Assembly (NCBI GenBank): GCA_905215755.1
Contig: CAJMRE010000019.1
Location: 1-38,649, forward strand
Source: an uncultured bacterium
GTDB lineage: Bacteria > Actinomycetota > Coriobacteriia > Coriobacteriales > Coriobacteriaceae
Direction: 5' to 3'
Length of the DNA: 38,649 nt
The translations under genes and the position numbers were made by a program. The first letter of the stretch is position 1. Every line of letters starts with the position of its first letter. Under the pieces are notes generated by a model. That model was not told the DNA's origin, did no database searches, and was given only the letters and a program-made list of their open reading frames with translations. Of this stretch, positions 34,351-38,649 are shown in pieces.

Positions 34351-34426
34351 CTTGGGGACAGTCCTAGTCATTGGGGACAGGTTACTTTGCACCAAGTTGG
34401 CGCATATGAACCTGACCCCTTTGCAC
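34351..34426. repeat. REP-like GGGGACAG cluster
   Basis: CTTGGGGACAG (34351-34361), CATTGGGGACAGGTTA (34369-34384) and the inverted AACCTGACCCC (34409-34419) lie within 75 bases. CTTTGCACCAA occurs at 34385 and again at 34418, in direct orientation. Part of it (CCTAGTCATTGGGGACA) is identical to 3938-3954. Inverted short repeats in pairs are the usual form of REP/REPIN elements, but no RAYT transposase is in the window. Confidence 0.6.
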
Positions 34427-34487
34427 CAATGGGTTGTAGCGGTAGAGCAGATTTTTCCGCTCGCCGATTTGTGTCTTGAAAAATGTA

Positions 34488-34503
34488 TATAACGACTATA
34501 ACG
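34488..34503. promoter_or_regulatory. TATAACG direct repeats upstream of the EamA gene
   Basis: TATAACG occurs at 34488-34494 and 34497-34503, 9 bp apart, 41 bases before the chosen start codon. The same element in inverted form (CGTTAT...ATAACG) overlaps a TATAAT box before the PTS genes at 35775-35793, suggesting one regulator for both units. Confidence 0.45.
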
Positions 34504-34543
34504 TAGTGTGAAACATATTGGAAACAATACCGAGGAGGCTGCG

Positions 34544-35626
34544 TTGAAGAAAAGCAATCTGGGCTATGTGCTGGTACTGATCGCCGCGCTTATGTGGGGC
34601 AGCATCGGAATCTTTGTAAACGGCATCTCGGCCATGGGCGTTTCGTCCCAGAGCATGGCTGCCTTTCGCTTGTTGGTCGGAGCGCTTATCTTGGCGCCGG
34701 TCCTGATGTTTATGGGCTGCCGTCCGGGTGAGGGGTCTACCGTGGCTCAGGGTCCGCTGGCCCTGTTCAAGGCAAGCCCTAAAGAGCTTGTTCCCTGCGC
34801 GCTTGTCGGTATCGTCGGTTTGGCCGCCGCCAACACCTGCTATTACGAGTGCATGCGTGAGGTGGGTATGTCTACGGCCTCGGTGCTGCTCTACACCTCG
34901 CCGGTGTTTGGTGTCATGCTCGGCCGCGTGCTTTATCGCGAGGACGTGACCCCCAACAAGCTCGTTGCCATTGTCTTTAACATCGTTGGCTGCGTGCTTG
35001 CGGTGACCAATGGCGACCTTTCCGGTTTTCATTTTTCGGTTTGGGGCGTCACGTCGGGCGTGATTGCAGGCCTTTGTGGTGCGTCGCTCGCGGTGTTTAG
35101 CCGAATAGCAACCAAGACGGTCCACCCGCTGGCTGTCACGTTTTGGGGTTTTGTTTTTGGCGGTGCGGTTATGGCGGCTATCGCGGCTCCGTGGCCGGAT
35201 GTCGCCGCGGCAATGTCGCCACAGTTGCTGCTGCTGTTCCTTGGTTTTGGACTCATCCCCACAGCCGTGGCCTACATCCTATATATGCAGGGTCTGTCCA
35301 TGGGGCTCGAGACATCGAAGGTTCCCGTCGTAATGTCTTTCGAGACGGTCGTCACCGTACTGGTGGGCATTGGTGTCTATGCCGAGCCCGCCGGCGCGAT
35401 CAAGGTCCTGGGCATTGTGCTGGTGCTCGCGTCCATCCTGATTATGAACACCGACTTCTCCAAGCTGCGCAACAGTGTGTTTGTCGGTCATGTCGTTGAG
35501 AGCATGACCTTTAAGCCCAACGCGTGGTGGACGGAGAAATCGCAGGACATGGATCTGTTTAAGGAACGCACCGGCATTGCGCTGGAACCCACCGTGCAGG
35601 AAAGCCCCTGGTACTTCGTGCGATAG
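34544..35626 (+). CDS. EamA/DMT-family transporter
   Basis: A 360-aa membrane protein with ten predicted helices, formed by two EamA repeats. GYVLVLIAALMWGSIGIFVNGI starts the first repeat, and VTSGVIAGLCGASLAVFSRIATK the second. Members of the drug/metabolite transporter superfamily usually export amino acids or metabolites. TTG 34544 is chosen as start because GAGGAG lies 7 bases upstream and the helix begins directly after; GTG 34508 has no good ribosome site. A polar tail of about 50 residues after the last helix is longer than usual. It lies between the deglycase and PTS genes, so export of the released amino acid, or an alternative import route, is a sensible guess only. The 34147-34543 gap before it holds the hairpin, REP-like repeats and TATAACG sites. 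Confidence 0.85.
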   Translation: MKKSNLGYVLVLIAALMWGSIGIFVNGISAMGVSSQSMAAFRLLVGALILAPVLMFMGCRPGEGSTVAQGPLALFKASPKELVPCALVGIVGLAAANTCYYECMREVGMSTASVLLYTSPVFGVMLGRVLYREDVTPNKLVAIVFNIVGCVLAVTNGDLSGFHFSVWGVTSGVIAGLCGASLAVFSRIATKTVHPLAVTFWGFVFGGAVMAAIAAPWPDVAAAMSPQLLLLFLGFGLIPTAVAYILYMQGLSMGLETSKVPVVMSFETVVTVLVGIGVYAEPAGAIKVLGIVLVLASILIMNTDFSKLRNSVFVGHVVESMTFKPNAWWTEKSQDMDLFKERTGIALEPTVQESPWYFVR

Positions 35627-35704
35627 AGGATTGTGTGCGGCGTCTGACCTGGGGTTATCCAGCCAGCGCCGGCCTATCCAGCCCCAACGTTTCAAGTACG
35701 TTAA

Positions 35705-35793
35705 ACCCGTCAACGGTCGATTTTCACCCGCGAACGGTCTTTATACTAATTAGCAATATCCGCAACGTATAAGACGTTATAATGACCATAACG
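35705..35793 (+). promoter_or_regulatory. Promoter and operator elements of the PTS genes
   Basis: ACCCGTCAACGGTC (35705-35718) and ACCCGCGAACGGTC (35726-35739) are direct repeats starting 21 bp apart, ending 2 bases before TATACT (35742-35747). A second -10-like TATAAT (35778-35783) lies inside the palindrome CGTTAT aatgacc ATAACG (35775-35793). Two layers of control are suggested: a dimer bound to same-face direct repeats, and a palindrome binder over the -10. Which -10 is used is not decided. AGGAGGAGG follows before the start codon. Confidence 0.55.
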
Positions 35794-35809
35794 AAAAGGA
35801 GGAGGCAAG

Positions 35810-36733
35810 ATGAATCAGATCATTCTCGCATCTCATGGCGGCCTGGCCGCAGGCGCCAAAGACACGCTCGAGATGGTTCTCGGCGACGTGTCGAACGTCC
35901 ACGTCGTGTCGCTTGCTCGTGACGACAAGGAGCCCATCACCAATAAGGTGGACGCCATGATCGCCACGTTCAACGCGGACGACACCGTCTATGTGCTGAC
36001 CGATATGCTCGGCAGCTCGGTCAACAACAACATGGTCGAGCTTTCCAAGAACGGCACGAAGTTCACGGTTGTCAGCGGTTTCAACATCCCGCTTGCGCTC
36101 ACGCTCGCTATGAGCCCCGTCCCCGTCAAGGGCGCCGAGCTCGCGGCCCTCATCAACGAGGCCCGCACCGGTCTGACCAACCCCAACGCACCGGTCGAGG
36201 CCGCCGCGGCTCCCGCCAAGAAAGCCAAGGCGTCCCGTCACAGCTCCGGTCCCGCCAAGATCGTCCTCGCACGTCTTGACTACCGTCTGCTGCACGGCCA
36301 GGTCGTCTTTACCTGGACCACCAAGGTTCAGGCCGAGCGCATCATCGTCGTCGACAACGCTGCCGCCAACGATGACATCAAGAAGGGCGCTCTTAAGCTG
36401 GCCAAGCCCCAGGGCGTGCGTCTGAACGTCTTCACCGTCGAGCGTGCCCTCGCCAAGATGGACAAGCTCAACACCCTCGGCGAGCGCGTCATGTTCGTCT
36501 TTGGCAACACTGCCGAGATGCTGCAGTTCTGCCAGGGCTACAAGCTCGACGCCATCAACCTGGGTGCCACCGCCAACCACGACGGTGCCGATCAGATTGG
36601 CGGCAAGGACAGCTCCGTCTTCCTCGACGCCACCCAGAAGGCCGACGTCAACCAGCTGCTCGACATGGGCATCAAGCTCTATGTCCAGCAGACCCCTACG
36701 TATCAGAGCGTCGACATCGACGCCAAGCTGTAA
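35810..36733 (+). CDS. Mannose-family PTS EIIA-EIIB fusion
   Basis: A 307-aa cytoplasmic phosphotransfer protein of a mannose-type PTS. The IIA domain (about 1-125) begins MNQIILASHGGLAAG, with phosphoacceptor His9. An Ala/Pro/Lys linker at about 128-148 joins it to the IIB domain, which carries ARLDYRLLHGQVVFTW with His162 as the second phosphoacceptor, and ends in a segment with VQQTPTYQSVDID. Phosphate passes HPr to IIA to IIB to the incoming sugar bound by IIC/IID. A strong AAAAGGAGGAGG ribosome site precedes ATG 35810. IIC follows 36 bases later. With the deglycase at 33154, the likely substrate is a fructosamine rather than mannose. Confidence 0.94.
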   Translation: MNQIILASHGGLAAGAKDTLEMVLGDVSNVHVVSLARDDKEPITNKVDAMIATFNADDTVYVLTDMLGSSVNNNMVELSKNGTKFTVVSGFNIPLALTLAMSPVPVKGAELAALINEARTGLTNPNAPVEAAAAPAKKAKASRHSSGPAKIVLARLDYRLLHGQVVFTWTTKVQAERIIVVDNAAANDDIKKGALKLAKPQGVRLNVFTVERALAKMDKLNTLGERVMFVFGNTAEMLQFCQGYKLDAINLGATANHDGADQIGGKDSSVFLDATQKADVNQLLDMGIKLYVQQTPTYQSVDIDAKL

Positions 36734-36769
36734 TCAACCAGGCTTTTGCCTGACTGAAAGGAGAAGGGT

Positions 36770-37564
36770 ATGAATACGTTCATCAGTGCGGTGCTCGTCG
36801 GCCTCGTCGGCGTGTTCTGCATGTGGGACTCCCGCCTGCTCGGTCGTCTTAACTTCGAGCAGCCCCTCGTTGGCGCTACGCTCGTCGGTCTGCTGCTGGG
36901 CGATGTGCCCACCGGCCTTGCCGTCGGTGCCGCCGTCGAGCTCGTGTCCATGGGCCTGGTGCAGGTCGGCGCCGCCGTTCCGCCCGATATGGTCCTGGGC
37001 GGCATCGTGGCCGCTGCCTTTGCGTGCCTGACCGACGCTTCCGCCGAGACCGCCATGACGATCGCCATCCCGGTCGCCGTCCTGGGTCAGCTCCTCGGCA
37101 TCGTGTTCCGTTCCATCATCGCCGTCCTCACCCATGTGGCAGATAACGCGATCGATAACGGAAAGTTCAAGACCGCCTACCGTATGCACATCTGCGCCGG
37201 CTCCGGTTTGTACGCCATCATGTACTTCCTGCCGATCTTCCTCGCCGTCTTTGTTGGCACCGACCTGGTTCAGGCCATCGTCAACATGGTTCCCGAGTGG
37301 CTGTCCACTGGTCTTAACGTTTCGACCAAGATCATGACCGCCTACGGCTTGGCCCTGCTGCTCACCATGATGATCAAGAAGGGTATGACTCCGTTCCTGT
37401 TCATCGGTTTCCTGCTCGCCGCTTACCTCAACCTGTCCGTCATCGCGGTCGCTCTGATCGGTGTGTGCCTGGCTGTCGTCTTCATGGGCTTCAAGTTCAA
37501 CGGTTCCCATGCAGCCGCCGGTGTCGATTCCGACTACGATCCGCTCGAAGACGACGAAGACTAA
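36770..37564 (+). CDS. Mannose-family PTS EIIC
   Basis: A 264-aa membrane component of the mannose-type PTS permease. Several hydrophobic helices surround the family signature GLLLGDVPTGLAVGAAVELVSMG, with VGAAVPPDMVLGGIVAAAFA next to it. This is the sugar-binding and translocating subunit together with IID. The C-terminal tail is acidic (DSDYDPLEDDED). GAAAGGAGAAGG precedes ATG 36770. It ends 13 bases before IID, and the IID ribosome site AAGGAGGAAC overlaps its stop, so expression is coupled. Confidence 0.94.
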   Translation: MNTFISAVLVGLVGVFCMWDSRLLGRLNFEQPLVGATLVGLLLGDVPTGLAVGAAVELVSMGLVQVGAAVPPDMVLGGIVAAAFACLTDASAETAMTIAIPVAVLGQLLGIVFRSIIAVLTHVADNAIDNGKFKTAYRMHICAGSGLYAIMYFLPIFLAVFVGTDLVQAIVNMVPEWLSTGLNVSTKIMTAYGLALLLTMMIKKGMTPFLFIGFLLAAYLNLSVIAVALIGVCLAVVFMGFKFNGSHAAAGVDSDYDPLEDDED

Positions 37565-37577
37565 GGAGGAACACACT

Positions 37578-38411
37578 ATGGCAACCGCAACCAAGGACGT
37601 GTCCCTGAACAAGAAGGTCAGCCAGTTCTTCTGGCGCTCCTGGGCCATCCAGGCCTCTTGGAACTACGAGCGTCAGATGAACATGGGCTTCCTCTACGGT
37701 ATGGTTCCCACGCTCGATCGCCTCTATCCGGACGAGTCCGACCCCAAGCAGCTTGCTGCTAAGAAAGAGGCTTACCACCGTCACATGGCGTTCTACAACT
37801 GCACCCCGCAGACGAGTGCTTTCATCCTGGGCCTCGCCGCCTCCATGGAGGAGGAGTACGCCAAGGATCCCGAGAACTTCAACCCCGATTCGATTAACGC
37901 GGTCAAGACCTCCCTTATGGGCCCGCTTTCCGGCATCGGTGACTCCTTCTTCCAGGGCACCATCCGCGTTATCGCCTTTGGCTTGGGCGTTCAGCTGGCT
38001 CAGCAGGGCTCCATCATGGGCCCGATCCTGGCCCTTCTCATCTCCATCGTCCCCTCCGTGCTGATTACTTGGTTCGCAGCCAAGATGGGATATCAGGGCG
38101 GCCACGAGTACCTGAGCAAGCTTCAGGGCGGCGACCTCATGGAGAAGCTCATGTATGTCTGCGGCATCGTGGGTCTTATGTCCGTGGGCGGCATGATCGC
38201 CACGCTGATCGGCGCCACCACCCCGCTGCAGTTCGCTGACGGCACCGTCGTGATCCAGGACATCCTGGACAGCATGATGCCCCAGATGATCTCCCTTGGC
38301 CTCACCGGCCTTATGTACTGGCTCATCAAGAAGAACGTCAACACCGGTTGGCTTCTCGTGATCGCCATTGTGGGCGGCATCGCCCTCTCCGCGGTCGGCA
38401 TCCTTGCCTAG
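37578..38411 (+). CDS. Mannose-family PTS EIID
   Basis: A 277-aa membrane component. The long cytoplasmic N-terminus has the family pattern FWRSWAIQASWNYERQMNMG, FLYGMVPTLDRLYP and HMAFYNCTPQTSAFILGLAASMEE, followed by SLMGPLSGIGDSFFQGTIRV. Hydrophobic helices follow, up to a final helix, WLLVIAIVGGIALSAVGILA. It forms the permease with IIC. The start at ATG 37578 is set by AAGGAGGAAC; the longer open frame from 37461 overlaps IIC in another frame. No PTS accessory gene (levX/manO type) follows immediately; a hairpin comes next. Confidence 0.94.
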   Translation: MATATKDVSLNKKVSQFFWRSWAIQASWNYERQMNMGFLYGMVPTLDRLYPDESDPKQLAAKKEAYHRHMAFYNCTPQTSAFILGLAASMEEEYAKDPENFNPDSINAVKTSLMGPLSGIGDSFFQGTIRVIAFGLGVQLAQQGSIMGPILALLISIVPSVLITWFAAKMGYQGGHEYLSKLQGGDLMEKLMYVCGIVGLMSVGGMIATLIGATTPLQFADGTVVIQDILDSMMPQMISLGLTGLMYWLIKKNVNTGWLLVIAIVGGIALSAVGILA

Positions 38412-38445
38412 TCGCGACTAAGCGCCTAACCGCTTTCCCCCGGGG

Positions 38446-38476
38446 GCCTGCCTGGCATCCCATACCCCAGGCAGGC
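38446..38476 (+). terminator. Weak terminator-like hairpin after EIID
   Basis: GCCTGCCTGG (38446-38455) pairs perfectly with CCAGGCAGGC (38467-38476). Only TT follows, so it may stop transcription partly or protect the 3' end while letting some transcript continue into the next gene. Confidence 0.5.
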
Positions 38477-38488
38477 TTCCATCCCTAA

Positions 38489-38519
38489 ATGTGTCAAAGG
38501 GACAGTTCCTTTGACACAT
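38489..38519. repeat. Perfect 12-bp palindrome of the GGGACAG family
   Basis: ATGTGTCAAAGG (38489-38500) pairs with CCTTTGACACAT (38508-38519) around GACAGTT. The centre reads AGGGACAGTTCC, which resembles the GGGGACAG repeats at 3947, 34354 and 34373. Confidence 0.65.
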
Positions 38520-38610
38520 CCTCAACGGACCGGCGACTCGGTCCAAATCACGGTAACCCTGCGAGCGCCCGGCAATGTGGCGCCGCAAATAATTGAAAGG
38601 AATGTGTCAG

Positions 38611-38649
38611 ATGTACGAGATCGACCTTAACCTCCCTAAGCAGATCGTC
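38611..38649 (+). CDS. Start of an unidentified gene after the PTS operon (cut by window edge)
   Basis: Thirteen codons are visible (MYEIDLNLPKQIV), starting at ATG 38611 with GAAAGG 10 bases upstream; the in-frame ATG at 38602 is too close to that site. Thirteen residues do not identify a family. Position suggests a further gene of the sugar-amine unit, for example a second SIS deglycase as in gfr-type operons, but this is a guess. Confidence 0.45.
   Translation, partial: MYEIDLNLPKQIV

Noticed and set aside
35654..35684. Repeated TATCCAGCC downstream of the EamA gene
   Set aside because: Direct repeats too short and GC-poor in structure to form a hairpin; no stem or T tract, so not called as a terminator.

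Overview
The window reads as a stretch of chromosome from a gut-type, high-GC, strictly anaerobic actinobacterium, most likely Collinsella or a close Coriobacteriia relative. This is inferred from strongly C/G-ending codons in the metabolic genes, pyruvate:ferredoxin oxidoreductase and rubrerythrin, a lone carbamate kinase, a mannose-family PTS with an Amadori-product deglycase, and LytS/LytTR regulator pairs. No phage, plasmid, insertion sequence, rRNA or CRISPR array was seen. One tRNA (Asp, GTC) is present.

Layout. 1-2213: 3' part of nifJ, then a nested long inverted repeat with a terminator. 2869-8182: amino-acid catabolism and transport (arcC, a membrane-anchored C39-like protein on the minus strand, an APC permease, a metal-dependent amidohydrolase). 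8294-16344: two paralogous LytS-type kinase/LytTR regulator pairs enclosing a PF00882-type protein, a UMF1-like MFS transporter and a glycosyltransferase that is translationally coupled to the second kinase. 16441-17430: YfcE-type phosphoesterase, a 38-bp perfect inverted repeat, tRNA-Asp. 17754-19820: Rrf2 regulator, a MutY-like glycosylase without an iron-sulfur cluster, rubrerythrin. 20093-21611: two small membrane proteins of unknown function, the first flanked by two copies of a composite intergenic repeat. 21736-29536: rmuC, an ABC exporter, nth and mfd, a repair-rich block. 29617-32217: PAP2 phosphatase, threonine aldolase, GNAT acetyltransferase. 32225-38649: GntR regulator, SIS deglycase, EamA transporter and mannose-type PTS (IIA-IIB, IIC, IID), with the start of one more gene at the edge.

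How the genes work together. The right end looks like a complete uptake-and-cleavage unit for a fructosamine (Amadori) compound. The PTS would import and 6-phosphorylate the sugar-amine, and the SIS protein, which keeps the Glu/His pair of FraB/FrlB, would split it. The GntR protein is transcribed divergently across a promoter region carrying a 17-bp direct repeat, a likely operator. The Rrf2, clusterless glycosylase and rubrerythrin group looks like an oxidative-stress neighbourhood.

The least explained signal is between the genes. Several very long, perfect inverted repeats have arms that differ from locus to locus, while at least two share almost the same apical sequence and the same downstream terminator. 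A second dispersed family, built on GGGGACAG, also recurs between genes. All functional statements come from reading translations and motifs by eye; no database search was run.
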